Origin: Mycobacterium sp. ENV421
GTDB lineage: Bacteria > Actinomycetota > Actinomycetes > Mycobacteriales > Mycobacteriaceae
Assembly (NCBI RefSeq): GCF_002887815.1
Contig: NZ_PDHO01000004.1
Coordinates: 62,001 to 126,000, forward strand
DNA length: 64,000 nt
Reading direction: 5' to 3'
The notes beneath the pieces are model-generated. The model saw only the letters and a program-made list of their open reading frames with translations, was not told the origin of the DNA and searched no databases. Position numbers and translations under genes: made by a program. Positions within the stretch are counted from its first letter, which is position 1. Each line of letters begins with the position of its first letter. Positions 43,327-53,166 of the stretch are shown here, one piece after another.

Positions 43327-44796
43327 ATGGATCCCATATTCGCCGCTGAGCTCGCCGACCTCGATGCCGTCGGGCAGGCCGCACTGGCCGCTTCCGGAGA
43401 CGTGTCCGCCGCCGAGCTTCTCGACGCGGCGATCCTGCGGCTCGACGCCGCTCGCGGGCTCAACGCCGTCATCACCGACCTGTTCGACCGCGGGCGCGAC
43501 CAGGCCGTCACCCTCGACGAGAGTGGCGCGCTGCGCGGCGGGACCGCCGGCGCGGTGGCCGGAGTTCCCTTCCTGCTCAAGGATCTTGGGGCCTCGCTGG
43601 CCGGTGCCCGCGAGGCGATGGGCTCGCGGGCATTGCGCGACCACATCGCACCGGAGACCGCGTGGATCGTGCAGCGCTATCTGGCCGCCGGACTGGTGGT
43701 GTTCGGCAAGACCAACACCCCGGAGTGGGGCAATCACTGCACCACCGAACCGTCGTTGTTCGGCCGCACCGCCAATCCGTGGTCGCCGGATATCACCCCC
43801 GGTGGTTCCAGTGGCGGGTCGGCATCGGCGGTGGCCGCCGGTGTCGTGCCGGCCGCCTCGGGCGGGGATGGCACCGGCTCGATCCGGGTGCCTGCGTCGT
43901 GCTGTGGCCTGGTCGGTCTCAAACCCCGGCGTGCCCGCACCTCGTTCGCACCGTCCGGCCAGTTGTTGGAGGGACTGGCCGTCGAACACGCGCTCACGCG
44001 CACGGTCCGCGACAGCGCCGCGCTCCTCGACGCGGTCACCGGTGGCGCCCCCGGCGATCCGTACAACGCCTCGCCGCCCGCCCAGCCTTTTCTGCGCGCC
44101 ATCGGTGAGCCGCCGCCGCGCCAGCGGATCCTGATCGCCACGCACTCCCCTTTTCCGGCGCCGCCGACCGACCCGCGCGTCGCGGCCGCCGTCGAATCTG
44201 CCGGGCGCGCACTGGAAGCGGCCGGCCATCACATCGAACCGGGCGCACCATCGTTCGACCCCGATGTCGTCGCCGACGCGATCGCCGTGCTGCACAACGT
44301 CAGCAATGTACAGCTCTACAACTTCGCGAAATCCCATCTGGGCCGCGATCCCCGCGAGGACGAGTTCGAGCCCAGCAGCTGGGTGATGATGCGCGAGGGG
44401 TTCACCACCGCCGGTGTGGACTATGCCGACGCGATCGCGGCCATCCATGCTCAGACCCGGCGGTTCGCAGCGGGGATGGGTGCCCACGACGTGTTGCTGT
44501 TACCCACGTTGCTGGCACCACCGCCGCACTACGGCATCCTGGATCAGCCGCGCGGCACCACCAGGGCGTTCTTCGACGTGGAATTCGCGCATACCGGGTG
44601 GACCACAATGGCCAATGTGACTGGCTGGGCCGCGATCTCGCTACCGCTGGCGACCACCGAGGACGGACTGCCCGTGGGCGTTCAGCTGATGGCTCCCGAC
44701 GAGACCGTGCTGCTGCAGCTGGCGGCCCAGCTCGAGCAGGCGATGCCCTGGGCGCAGCGGCATCCGGCGGGGTGGCTGGGTACGCCCGCGATCTGA
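43327..44796 (+). CDS. Amidase (amidase-signature family)
   Basis: 489 residues. Ser-cisSer-Lys amidase: catalytic Lys in VPFLLKDLG, cis-Ser and nucleophile region in TPGGSSGGSASAVAAG and GSIRVPASCCGLVGLKP. It hydrolyses amides to acid plus ammonia in the cytoplasm; substrate unknown. A GTG two codons upstream (43321) is an alternative start. No operon partner is clear. Confidence 0.9.
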   Translation: MDPIFAAELADLDAVGQAALAASGDVSAAELLDAAILRLDAARGLNAVITDLFDRGRDQAVTLDESGALRGGTAGAVAGVPFLLKDLGASLAGAREAMGSRALRDHIAPETAWIVQRYLAAGLVVFGKTNTPEWGNHCTTEPSLFGRTANPWSPDITPGGSSGGSASAVAAGVVPAASGGDGTGSIRVPASCCGLVGLKPRRARTSFAPSGQLLEGLAVEHALTRTVRDSAALLDAVTGGAPGDPYNASPPAQPFLRAIGEPPPRQRILIATHSPFPAPPTDPRVAAAVESAGRALEAAGHHIEPGAPSFDPDVVADAIAVLHNVSNVQLYNFAKSHLGRDPREDEFEPSSWVMMREGFTTAGVDYADAIAAIHAQTRRFAAGMGAHDVLLLPTLLAPPPHYGILDQPRGTTRAFFDVEFAHTGWTTMANVTGWAAISLPLATTEDGLPVGVQLMAPDETVLLQLAAQLEQAMPWAQRHPAGWLGTPAI

Positions 44797-44870
44797 GAGT
44801 CTTTGCTGCGCGAGCTCGCCGTTACGCCGATCGGTGCAGCGGCCGCGGTGCCGCGTGAGACACTGTGCCC

Positions 44871-45785
44871 ATGGTTGTCGCTATCGCGCGTCCCAAACTG
44901 GAGGGCAACGTCGCCGTCTCCGAGGACCGCCAGATCGGTTTTGCTGAGTTCGGCTGCGCGCAGGGCCGTGCCGTGTTCTGGCTGCACGGCACGCCGGGGG
45001 CTCGTCGTCAGATCCCGGTGGAAGCGCGAGTGTTCGCCGAGCAGAACGACATTCGGCTGATCGGTGTGGACCGGCCGGGGATCGGCTCCTCCACGCCGTA
45101 CCAGTACGAGAACGTGCTGGCGTTCGCCAAAGACCTGGCGATCATCGCCGACACCCTCGGTGTCGACAAGATGGCCGTCGTCGGGCTTTCCGGAGGCGGC
45201 CCGTACACGCTGGGCTGCGCGACGGCGATGCCGGACCGCATCGTGGCCGCCGGTGTGCTCGGCGGGGTGGCCCCGACCGTCGGGCCGGAGGCGATCGCCG
45301 GCGGACTGATGAAACTCGGCACGTTCGCGGCCCCGATCATCGAGGTCGCGGGGGCTCCGCTGCGCCTGGCCGCGGTCAGCTTGATCCGGTTGATCCGCCC
45401 GGTGGCCGAACCGGCCCTGTACATCTACGCCGGCATCTCCCCCGAAGGTGACCGCAAGATGCTCGTCCGCCCGGAATTCAAGGCGATGTTCCTCGACGAC
45501 CTGCTCAACGGCAGCCGCAAACAGCTGGCGGCGCCGCTTGCCGACATCGTGGTGTTCGCCCGGGACTGGGGTTTCCGGCTCGACGAGGTCAAGGTGCCGG
45601 TCCGCTGGTGGCACGGCGACCGCGACCACATCGTGCCGTTCGCCCACGGCCAGCACGTGGTGTCCAAGCTGCCCGACGCCGAGCTCTACACGCTCCCCGG
45701 GGAGAGCCACCTGGCCGGCCTGGGACGGGCCGAAGACATTCTGCGCACCATGCTCGAGTTGTGGGACCGCGACGAGAAGGCGTGA
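44871..45785 (+). CDS. Alpha/beta hydrolase
   Basis: About 304 residues. Alpha/beta-hydrolase fold with oxyanion motif LHGTPG, nucleophile Ser in GLSGGGP, acid Asp in HGDRDHIVP and His in PGESHLAGLG. It is an esterase, lipase or epoxide-hydrolase-type enzyme of unknown substrate. An in-frame GTG at 44865 is an alternative start. It is 75 bp after the amidase gene. Confidence 0.88.
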   Translation: MVVAIARPKLEGNVAVSEDRQIGFAEFGCAQGRAVFWLHGTPGARRQIPVEARVFAEQNDIRLIGVDRPGIGSSTPYQYENVLAFAKDLAIIADTLGVDKMAVVGLSGGGPYTLGCATAMPDRIVAAGVLGGVAPTVGPEAIAGGLMKLGTFAAPIIEVAGAPLRLAAVSLIRLIRPVAEPALYIYAGISPEGDRKMLVRPEFKAMFLDDLLNGSRKQLAAPLADIVVFARDWGFRLDEVKVPVRWWHGDRDHIVPFAHGQHVVSKLPDAELYTLPGESHLAGLGRAEDILRTMLELWDRDEKA

Positions 45786-45850
45786 TCACTCCCGCCCGGT
45801 GACGAAAGCCCGCGCCGCGCCGGCGATCAGCGCGACACGAGCCGTCGTGC

Positions 45851-46378
45851 TCACGCGCCGAGTTGGCTCTTGATCAGCGCGTCCTGCTTCTGACCGAAGT
45901 CGATCACCAGATCGTTGGGTGCCGGGTCGGCGACGGGCCCGGAGAACTCCAGCGACGACGCGGCATTGCCCTCGGTGAAGTACAGGACACTCAGCGATCG
46001 GGTGCCGTCCGGTGACGTTCCGGTGATCAGCTGTCCGCCCTGCCCGACCGGCGCGGCCACCGACTTCTGGTTGGCGACGGGGGTGGCGGCCTGCGCGGAA
46101 CTGATCGCACCGGCAGCCGCGGCCGGATCGGCCAGCACCCACACGGTGTCGGTGATCGTGCGGCCGTCGCGGTGGGTGTACACCGTCATGGCGCCGGGCT
46201 GGCCGCCGGGATTCAGAGTCGGCGGGGCCGCCGTATACGCCAGCGAGTCGGTCACCACATTCGGGTCGATCAGCAGGACGGTGTAATCACCGGGGTCGGC
46301 AGATGCCAGGCCGGTGCCCAGCGTCATACCCGCCGATAACAGGGCGGCGGCGAGGCCGCCAATATAACGAGAGTTCAT
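45851..46378 (-). CDS. Secreted protein of unknown function
   Basis: 175 residues. A signal peptide ends near ASA-DP (residue ~27). The mature domain is beta-rich (DYTVLLIDPNVVTDSLAYT...MTVYTHRDGRTITDTVWVLADPAAAA) and reads like the mycobacterial Rv-type exported proteins with a TVYTHRDG-like strand. No Cys is present in the mature part. Starts at the ATG at 46378 with GGAAG upstream. Function unknown. Confidence 0.72.
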   Translation of the reverse strand: MNSRYIGGLAAALLSAGMTLGTGLASADPGDYTVLLIDPNVVTDSLAYTAAPPTLNPGGQPGAMTVYTHRDGRTITDTVWVLADPAAAAGAISSAQAATPVANQKSVAAPVGQGGQLITGTSPDGTRSLSVLYFTEGNAASSLEFSGPVADPAPNDLVIDFGQKQDALIKSQLGA

Positions 46379-46433
46379 ATTCGAATACTTCCGTTCAGAA
46401 AGGAATGAAGGCCGAGTAATTACGAGCAGTCGA

Positions 46434-46661
46434 TCAGCAGGGGTAGCAGCCCCAGCCGCGCCAGCCGTCGCGCCAGAAAAAGCCTGCGCCACAACCCATA
46501 TTTCCGGTACCACCCTGACAATCCAGCGCGGTGATGATCGGTGAATGTCCCGGACCGGACGGCGTGGCATTGTTCGTCGATGCCGCATTGGCGGTGACCG
46601 CGCCGGCCAGTGAACCGGCGATCATTCCTGCCGTCGCAACTCCCAAGATGAATTTTCGCAT
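46434..46661 (-). CDS. Small secreted Cys/Trp-rich protein
   Basis: 75 residues. Signal peptide cleaved near ANA-AS (residue ~26). The mature part of ~50 residues is rich in Gly, Trp and Cys (four Cys: LDCQGG, NMGCGAG, WGCYPC), ending Trp-Gly-Cys-Tyr-Pro-Cys. It is probably disulfide-bonded after export. GGGGGGAC precedes the ATG. It is the upstream neighbour of another secreted-protein gene on the same strand. Function unknown. Confidence 0.7.
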   Translation of the reverse strand: MRKFILGVATAGMIAGSLAGAVTANAASTNNATPSGPGHSPIITALDCQGGTGNMGCGAGFFWRDGWRGWGCYPC

Positions 46662-46917
46662 GAAGTCCCCCCATTAGGGTCTCGCTGAATTGGACCGTTT
46701 CACGGTACGTCAGCAATTACGCCGATACAGGTAATTTCGACGGGTCCGACAATCGGCGTTAATGGCTGGGCTGACTCGTTCTCATGCCCAATGCCCCTGC
46801 CGGCATGGGCCAGAAGTCCCTGTCGCCGAATGCAACGAACAGCGAAGCTGACTCAAGCAATGGGCTCACCGGTGTATTGACGGATAAGTCAGCGCGCCGC
46901 CGTCGAAAGGTGAAGTA

Positions 46918-47175
46918 ATGAATGACGTCCTCGCCGAACGCAATTACGCCTGGCGGATGATTCGCGCCGCACGGATCTCGCACGCCGACGGCGCGAACGT
47001 GGATGCCGTCGAGAACCGCCGCATCGACATCGAACTACTGCTCAACGACGCCCTCGACGCCGGCTTGGGCCGCACCGAGATCATCGTCGAACTCGCCGAC
47101 CTCGCGGCGCGCATGTATGCGCTGTGCAACCCCGACGAGCTTGTCGTCGCCGACGCGGAAGGCTGTCTGGCTTAG
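46918..47175 (+). CDS. Small helical protein of unknown function
   Basis: 85 residues, three predicted helices ([53 protein letters not shown]), no signal peptide. AAAGGTGAAG precedes the ATG. Its TAG overlaps the cinA stop (TTAG, 47172-47175). It could be a regulator or small partner protein; no family recognised. Confidence 0.6.
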   Translation: MNDVLAERNYAWRMIRAARISHADGANVDAVENRRIDIELLLNDALDAGLGRTEIIVELADLAARMYALCNPDELVVADAEGCLA

Positions 47176-48437
47176 GACAATCCGAGCAGCGCTCGCCGCA
47201 GCATGTGCATCGCCACGGTGGTGGACCGCTCCCGGATGTCGGCGCGTTCGCCGGGGAGCCGGACCGACCGGCTCACCGTCGTTCCGTCGCCCAGCATCAC
47301 GCAGAACCAGACCGTGCCCACTGGTTTGTCCTCGGTTCCACCGCCCGGTCCGGCGATGCCGGTGATCGCGACGGCGGTGTCGGCGCCGAATCGGCGCAAC
47401 GCGCCCGCCGCCATCGCCTCGGCCACCTCCTGGGAGACCGCGCCACACCGCTCGATGAGGGCGGGCTCGACGCCGAGCACATCGGCTTTGGCTTCGTTCG
47501 CATACGCCACCACTGCGCCGGCGACATAGGCCGACGAGCCGGCCCGTTCGGTCAGGCGGGCCGCCAGCAATCCGCCGGTGCAGGACTCCGCTGTCGCGAT
47601 GCGCCGCCCCGACAGCAGCCGAGCGACCTGATCGTCGACCAGCGAACCGTCTTCGGAGAACAGCGTGTCCCCGTGCCTGCTGCGCACCAGGTCCATCAGC
47701 CGCGCGTAGGCCGGCGCGCTCTGCGGCTCGTAACGCGTGACCATCTCCACCTCGCCGCGGCGCAGACAGGTGGTGATCTCCAGATCACCGAAACCCGGCA
47801 GGCTTTCGGCTTCTCGCAGCGTCTCGGCCAGTCCCGACTCGGCCAGCCCGAACATCCGGACCGTGTCCTGGCGGTAGACGGTCCGCCCGGCGATGGCCTG
47901 CTGGAAGGCGCCATCGGCGACCGCGGCGGGCCACATCGCCTGAAGTTCGCGCGGCGGACCGGGCAGCACCAGGACCGTCGGCGACCCGGGGACCACGACG
48001 CCGGGTGCCGTGCCGACCGGGTCGAGGATGTGGGCACCCACCGGCACCATCGCCTGTTTGCGGTTGGCCGCGAGCACCGCGTCGAAGTCGACGCCGGTGA
48101 ATCGGGCCATCAGATGCTGGAGGATGGCCGCGATCTTGGCTTCCAGCTCGGTGTCGAGGACCAGCTCGCGGCCGCAAACCCGCGCCACCACTTCCACCGT
48201 CATGTCGTCGGCCGTCGGGCCCAGCCCCCCGGACGTGACGATCAGGTCGACACCTTCGGCGGCGAGGAACCGCAGCTGCGCCTCGATGTCGGCGGGACGG
48301 TCACCGCAGATCGTGATGTGGGCCAGTTCGACGCCCAACTCCAACAGCCGGTCGGCCACCCACGGGCCGTTGCGATCCGCGACGCGTCCGGTGAGGACTT
48401 CGGTGCCGGTGACCACGATTCCCGCGCGCACGCTCAT
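47172..48437 (-). CDS. cinA: CinA-like protein
   Basis: 421 residues, like M. tuberculosis Rv1901. The N-terminal MoCF_biosynth domain reads [31 protein letters not shown] with [13 protein letters not shown]. The C-terminal CinA deamidase-type domain (about 265-421) reads [37 protein letters not shown]. The two parts are an ADP-ribose/NMN-type hydrolase and deamidase of the pyridine-nucleotide salvage type, also linked to competence/damage response in other bacteria. ATG start. Confidence 0.92.
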   Translation of the reverse strand: MSVRAGIVVTGTEVLTGRVADRNGPWVADRLLELGVELAHITICGDRPADIEAQLRFLAAEGVDLIVTSGGLGPTADDMTVEVVARVCGRELVLDTELEAKIAAILQHLMARFTGVDFDAVLAANRKQAMVPVGAHILDPVGTAPGVVVPGSPTVLVLPGPPRELQAMWPAAVADGAFQQAIAGRTVYRQDTVRMFGLAESGLAETLREAESLPGFGDLEITTCLRRGEVEMVTRYEPQSAPAYARLMDLVRSRHGDTLFSEDGSLVDDQVARLLSGRRIATAESCTGGLLAARLTERAGSSAYVAGAVVAYANEAKADVLGVEPALIERCGAVSQEVAEAMAAGALRRFGADTAVAITGIAGPGGGTEDKPVGTVWFCVMLGDGTTVSRSVRLPGERADIRERSTTVAMHMLRRALLGLS

Positions 48438-48554
48438 ACCGAGCGAGATTACGCAGGCGCGCTGCCGATCAGGCCACGGGATCGGGCGTCAGCCCGGTGG
48501 CCTCGCCCAACACCTGCAGCCAGGCCTGGGTGTCGTTGACGTAGAACGCCAGGC

Positions 48555-49220
48555 TCAGCGCGGGGCGGCGCCGGGAGCCCGGACCACCAGCGGCACGGCG
48601 GGGAATGCCGCCGCCATCTCCGAGCGGCATTTGCGAAGGGCGGCGGTGCCATAACCCTTCTTGCGGTGATCGGGGTGAATCCAGATCCGCACGTTGACCT
48701 CACCGCCGAGCAGCTCACCGAACACCAGGCCGACTTTCTCGTCGCCGTCGAGAGCGACAAACCAGGCCGCCTCCTCGGCCGTCAACCGGCTTCGTGCCGA
48801 ACGGATCTCGTCGTCCACCAAACCGGCGGGCGCGCCCGAACCGTCACCGGCCGCACCGATTTCCTGGGTGCGGGTGGCGAAGATGTCGCGATCGGATTCG
48901 TCGGCGAACGGGCGCAGCTGCAGACTCTCGTCGGTGCTGGCCGGCCGCTCGCCGAGGGTGAAGGACAGCTGGCTGTTCAGATCTCGCAATTCGGCGGCGA
49001 TCCGGTCGCGCGAGTCTCTGGTCACCTGCTCGAAGGACAGTCCCAGCACGGCCTCGGTGCCCCGGCGCGACGTGCCGAGCAGTTCGGCGATGGCGGTGAT
49101 AGCGGAATCCCGGTTGTCGGAGGCGACGATGGCGTCGATCACTTCGTGGCGGCGCTCCAGCGCGGTGAGCAGAGCATCGGCGATCTCGCGGCGGGCCGCA
49201 ACGCGGTCTTGGTCGGTCAT
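48555..49220 (-). CDS. GNAT acetyltransferase fused to a gyrase-A-like segment, probably frameshifted
   Basis: 221 residues. The N-terminal ~100 residues resemble the GyrA/ParC coiled-coil hinge (ADALLTALERRHEVIDAIVASDNRDSAITAIAELLGTS..., TEAVLGLSFEQVTRDSRDRI). The C-terminal GNAT (about 105-215) has EAAWFVALDGDEKVGLVFG and WIHPDHRKKGYGTAALRKC, the acetyl-CoA loop. The frame closes abruptly at PGAAPR. In another frame the coding continues as LSLAFYVNDTQAWLQVLGEATG and ends at 48469, so one base seems lost in the G run at 48562-48565. Confidence 0.75.
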   Translation of the reverse strand: MTDQDRVAARREIADALLTALERRHEVIDAIVASDNRDSAITAIAELLGTSRRGTEAVLGLSFEQVTRDSRDRIAAELRDLNSQLSFTLGERPASTDESLQLRPFADESDRDIFATRTQEIGAAGDGSGAPAGLVDDEIRSARSRLTAEEAAWFVALDGDEKVGLVFGELLGGEVNVRIWIHPDHRKKGYGTAALRKCRSEMAAAFPAVPLVVRAPGAAPR

Positions 49221-49426
49221 GGCCCCAGCGTAGATCCGCCCGCCGCACTTCGGCGGCGCTGCGCCGAACTCCGGCGACTAACCTCGACCGGGGGTCGGGC
49301 GTGCGCTGTTGCACACGAACCAGATACGGCGTTTGCTCCACTGCTCTGCCAAGATGAACGCGCGGCTGATGAACGGTTGCGCGGGGGTGTCCTGTCGCGG
49401 ATCTCGAGTTGAGGAGTTTGGGGACG

Positions 49427-52183
49427 GTGGCCAAGACCCTCGGCACGCTCTCCGTCCTGCTGCTCCTGCTGCTGTGCGCCGGTGACCTGCGCGTGTTCAA
49501 CGGCCCGCAGCCGCGACCCGCCCAGGACATCGAGCTGTCCGACGGCTGGCGCCTCACCTCGGCGCAGGGCGTGGGCGCTGACGGCGCCGCCATCTCGGCC
49601 ACTACATACGACGCCGCCGCCTGGCACCCGGTGCGCCGGATGCCGGCCACCGTCCTGGAGACCCTCCAGGACGACGGCGTCTACCCGAATCTGTACTACG
49701 GCAAGAACCTGCTCCAGAACGTGCCGCAAGACCTCTACGAGCAGGACTGGTGGTATCGCACGACGTTCAACGCGCCGGCCGACTACCCCACCTACGTGCT
49801 GGACTTCCCCGGCATCAACTACCGCGCCGAGGTGTGGCTCAACGGCCGCCGCGTCGCCGACAACAGGCACGTCGTCGGCATGTACAACGACCACGAACTC
49901 GACGTGACGCGGTGGATCAGGCAGGGCCAGCCGAACACCCTCGCCGTCAAGGTCACCCCGGAACGAGCCATTCAGGACGTCAACGGCGTCGAGCTCGCGG
50001 ACAGCTGGTACGACTGGATCAACTGGCGCTACCTGGGCTATCAGGGCCCGGACAAGAACCCGGCCAACGGCAACTCGTTTGTACCCGACCGGAATGCCGG
50101 CATCTGGAAACCGGTGTACCTCAAGACATCCGGGCAGGTGTCGATCGGCGACGCCACGGTCAACACCCAACTCCCGCTACCGGACACCGACAGTGCCCGG
50201 CTGACGGTGTACGCCCCGCTGAAGAACTATTCGACCGAGAAGGTCCGCGGCATTCTGCGCGCCACGATCACCCGCGACGGCAAGGCGCCCCTGCACGTCG
50301 ACGAGCCGGTCACGCTGATGCCAGGCGAGGAGCGGGAGATCACGCTGAGCCCTGAGAAGTTCGCCGCGCTGACCGTCGAGCACCCGGACCTGTGGTGGCC
50401 GTACACGATGGGCCGGCCCGATCTCTACGACCTGAAGCTGGAGTTCGTGCAGAACGGTCAGGCGACCGAGGAGGCCACCCAGAAGTTCGGTATCCGCACC
50501 ATCACCCAGGGCCGCGACTCCGACGACTCGTTCGCCGAGCTGGGTACCGGCGGCAACTTCTACCTTCAAGTGAACGGCAAGAACTTCCTGGTCCGGGGCG
50601 CCACCTACACGCCCGACCTGCTCTACAAGTACGACCCGGCGCGCGACGCCGCGATCCTGGGCTACGTCAAAGACCTCGGCCTGAACATGCTGCGGCTGGA
50701 GTCCAAGATCTCGTCACAGCGCTTCGTCGAGCAGGCCGACGAACTCGGCATCCCGCTGATGTACGGCTGGATGTGCTGCAACCAGTGGGAGAAGTGGCAG
50801 CAGTGGGACGACGAGGATCGTCGCGTCTCGCAGGACAGCATGCGCTCGCAGATCGAGATGCTGCGGTCGCACGCCTCGGTGTTCGTGTGGGCCAACGGCA
50901 GCGACGGCCGCCCGCCCGCCGACGTGCTGACCGAGTACCACCAGATCCTGTCCGATCTGCATTGGCAGAACGCCACCGTCGACACGGTGTCGTCGCTGAA
51001 CCGGGACGCCGACGGCAAGCAGCTGTGGGACGGCATCCAGATGGCCGGGCCCTACACCTGGCGTCCGCCGTCGTACTGGTTCGCCGGCCAGTACGGCGCG
51101 GCCCGCGGCTCGTCGGCCGAACAGGGCGACAACGAGCACATCCCACCGTTCGCGAGCCTGCAGAAGTTCATCCCGCCCGACAAGCTCTGGCCGATCAACG
51201 ACACCTGGTTCTTCCACGCCGGGTCGGATCCGCAGAACTCGCGGCTGGCCAACGTCCAGCGTGTCATCAACCGCCGCTACGGGCCGTCCACCAACGCGCG
51301 GATGTTCGCCGACAAGGCTCAGCTGGCCCACTACGAGGCGACCCGCGCGCAGTTCGAATCGTTCGCGGCCAACGGCTGGGACGGGCACAAGATGACGATC
51401 TACTGGATGCTCAACAGCCACTGGCCGTCGTTCTTCGGCAACATCTTCGACTACTACCTGCGCCCCGGCGGCGCATACTACGGCGCCAAGAAGGGCCTGC
51501 AGCCGCTGTCGGTGGTGTTCGACTCCTACGCCACCGGTAACCACCGCCAGGCCAAGGTGACCGTCGTCAACCAGACCCCGGACACCCACGAGAACCTGCG
51601 CGTCCGGGTCCGCATCTACAGCCTCAACGGCGCGCTGCGTGACGATCGGGCCGCCGACGGCATCGCCGTCGACCCGGGCGGCGCGGTGCAGGCGATGACG
51701 CTGCCGCCCGGGCCGGCCTGCTCCCCGGTGTTCTTCGTCCGCTGCGAGTTGCTCGACGCCGACGGCAACGTCGTCGCCAACAATGTCTACTGGCAGTCCC
51801 GGCAGGCCGACGACGTCGGTCCGCCGGCCAACGATGCGGCGTTCAACTCCAACCAGGTGAGCTGGGCCGACATGACCGCGTTGAACACGATGCCGAAGGT
51901 GCCGCTGGAGGTCAGTGCCACCGGCGGCGACGACGCCGGCCGTGACGTCACCATCAGCCTGCACAACCCGACCCCGCAGATCGCGTTCTTCGAACGCGCC
52001 GAACTGCTCTCCGGTCCGCTCGCCGACGAGATCCTGCCCATCCAGTACGACGACAACTACGTGACGGTGTTCCCGGGCGAGACCGTCCAGATCAAGGGCC
52101 GGGTTCCCGGGTCGGGACCCGCCCCGGCGTGGGTCAGGGTCACCGGGTACAACAGCACACCGGTGGTCGTGCAGGTTCGCTGA
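49427..52183 (+). CDS. Glycoside hydrolase family 2 protein, exo-beta-D-glucosaminidase-like
   Basis: About 918 residues. An N-terminal signal/anchor helix (residues ~5-22) is followed by a GH2 sugar-binding jelly roll (WYRTTFNAPADYPTYVLDFPGINYRAEVWLNGRRV), an Ig-like domain and a TIM barrel (KNFLVRGATYTPDLLYKYD). The acid/base loop reads VFVWANGSDGRPP with Asp, as in exo-glucosaminidases (CsxA type), and a candidate nucleophile Glu is in SSAEQGDNEHIPP. It is predicted to act outside the cytoplasm on chitosan-like or mannoside chains. GAGGAG precedes the GTG at 49427; a TTG at 49409 is an alternative. Confidence 0.82.
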   Translation: MAKTLGTLSVLLLLLLCAGDLRVFNGPQPRPAQDIELSDGWRLTSAQGVGADGAAISATTYDAAAWHPVRRMPATVLETLQDDGVYPNLYYGKNLLQNVPQDLYEQDWWYRTTFNAPADYPTYVLDFPGINYRAEVWLNGRRVADNRHVVGMYNDHELDVTRWIRQGQPNTLAVKVTPERAIQDVNGVELADSWYDWINWRYLGYQGPDKNPANGNSFVPDRNAGIWKPVYLKTSGQVSIGDATVNTQLPLPDTDSARLTVYAPLKNYSTEKVRGILRATITRDGKAPLHVDEPVTLMPGEEREITLSPEKFAALTVEHPDLWWPYTMGRPDLYDLKLEFVQNGQATEEATQKFGIRTITQGRDSDDSFAELGTGGNFYLQVNGKNFLVRGATYTPDLLYKYDPARDAAILGYVKDLGLNMLRLESKISSQRFVEQADELGIPLMYGWMCCNQWEKWQQWDDEDRRVSQDSMRSQIEMLRSHASVFVWANGSDGRPPADVLTEYHQILSDLHWQNATVDTVSSLNRDADGKQLWDGIQMAGPYTWRPPSYWFAGQYGAARGSSAEQGDNEHIPPFASLQKFIPPDKLWPINDTWFFHAGSDPQNSRLANVQRVINRRYGPSTNARMFADKAQLAHYEATRAQFESFAANGWDGHKMTIYWMLNSHWPSFFGNIFDYYLRPGGAYYGAKKGLQPLSVVFDSYATGNHRQAKVTVVNQTPDTHENLRVRVRIYSLNGALRDDRAADGIAVDPGGAVQAMTLPPGPACSPVFFVRCELLDADGNVVANNVYWQSRQADDVGPPANDAAFNSNQVSWADMTALNTMPKVPLEVSATGGDDAGRDVTISLHNPTPQIAFFERAELLSGPLADEILPIQYDDNYVTVFPGETVQIKGRVPGSGPAPAWVRVTGYNSTPVVVQVR

Positions 52184-52254
52184 CACTCGCGACGTCGCTG
52201 ACGTCGGCCTACTCGCGCGTGCCCTAGATTCGGTGATGCGCCGCCGGACAACCA

Positions 52255-53166
52255 GTGAAGGAATGGATATTGCTGCAGCACGCGCTCGTCGTGGCAGCCG
52301 CCCTTGCCGGTGCGGTGTTCGCGGCCATCGGCATCGTGGTCCGTCAGCGGGCCACCATGGACGTCCCGCGCGATCAAGGTGTCAGCACCGTGATGTTGTC
52401 GACGCTGTTGCGCCGCCGGCTGTGGTGGGCCGGCACCGCGTCGGCGGTGACGGGGTATGCGTTCCAGGCGATCGCACTGGCCTACGGCTCGCTGCTGCTG
52501 GTCGCCCCGCTCATGGTGTCCGCGTTGCTGTTCGCGCTACCGATGAGTGCGCGGCTGGCGCACCGCCGGGTAACCCGCGGCGAGTGGGGTTGGGCCATGC
52601 TGCTCACGCTCGCGTTGGGGGTGTTCGTGTCGTTGGCCCGGACCAAGCCCGGCGACTACGACGGCGCGACGTTGCCTGCCGTGGTGGTGGCCGGGATCAG
52701 CCTGCTGTTCGTGGCCGGCTGTCTGCTGGTGGCGCTGCGACTGTCGGACTGGCGGCGGGCGATCCTGCTGGCGGTCGGTGTCGGTGTGCTGTTCGGCGTG
52801 GTGGCTGTGCTGACGAAGCTCGTGATGCACGCCGTGCGCGAGGGCGACATGGGGCGGCTGTTCACCTCACCGGTGCTGTACGTGGTGATCGTCGTCGGAG
52901 TGGTGGCCACTCTGCTGCAGCAGTCGGCCTTCCACGCCGGGTCGCTTCGCGCCTCGGTCCCGGCGATGCTGGTGCTCGAACCGGTGATCGCCGTGCTGAT
53001 CGGGGAGGTGGTGTTGGGCGAGCACCTCGCGGTCACCAAGCCGGTCGCGGTCGTGCTGGCTATCGCCGTCGGCGCCATGGCCGCGGCCACGATCGCCCTC
53101 GGACGCGATGAGGGCGCCTGGGAAGAGGAGCTCGAAGCAGCGGCCAGGACCCGCCAGGACGGTTAG
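52255..53166 (+). CDS. DMT-superfamily (EamA/DUF-type) multidrug-like transporter
   Basis: 303 residues with about nine to ten TM helices in two halves. It has the EamA-like layout with paired helices (LLVAPLMVSALLFALPMSARL and LRASVPAMLVLEPVIAVLIGEVVLGE), as in DMT transporters of mycobacteria. It may export or import a small metabolite; substrate unknown. GTG start. Its stop shares TTAG with the convergent PPOX gene. Confidence 0.83.
   Translation: MKEWILLQHALVVAAALAGAVFAAIGIVVRQRATMDVPRDQGVSTVMLSTLLRRRLWWAGTASAVTGYAFQAIALAYGSLLLVAPLMVSALLFALPMSARLAHRRVTRGEWGWAMLLTLALGVFVSLARTKPGDYDGATLPAVVVAGISLLFVAGCLLVALRLSDWRRAILLAVGVGVLFGVVAVLTKLVMHAVREGDMGRLFTSPVLYVVIVVGVVATLLQQSAFHAGSLRASVPAMLVLEPVIAVLIGEVVLGEHLAVTKPVAVVLAIAVGAMAAATIALGRDEGAWEEELEAAARTRQDG

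Noticed and set aside
50714..52186. A 490-codon open frame antisense to the GH2 gene
   Set aside because: Same GC-bias explanation. The + strand gene has continuous GH2 domains.
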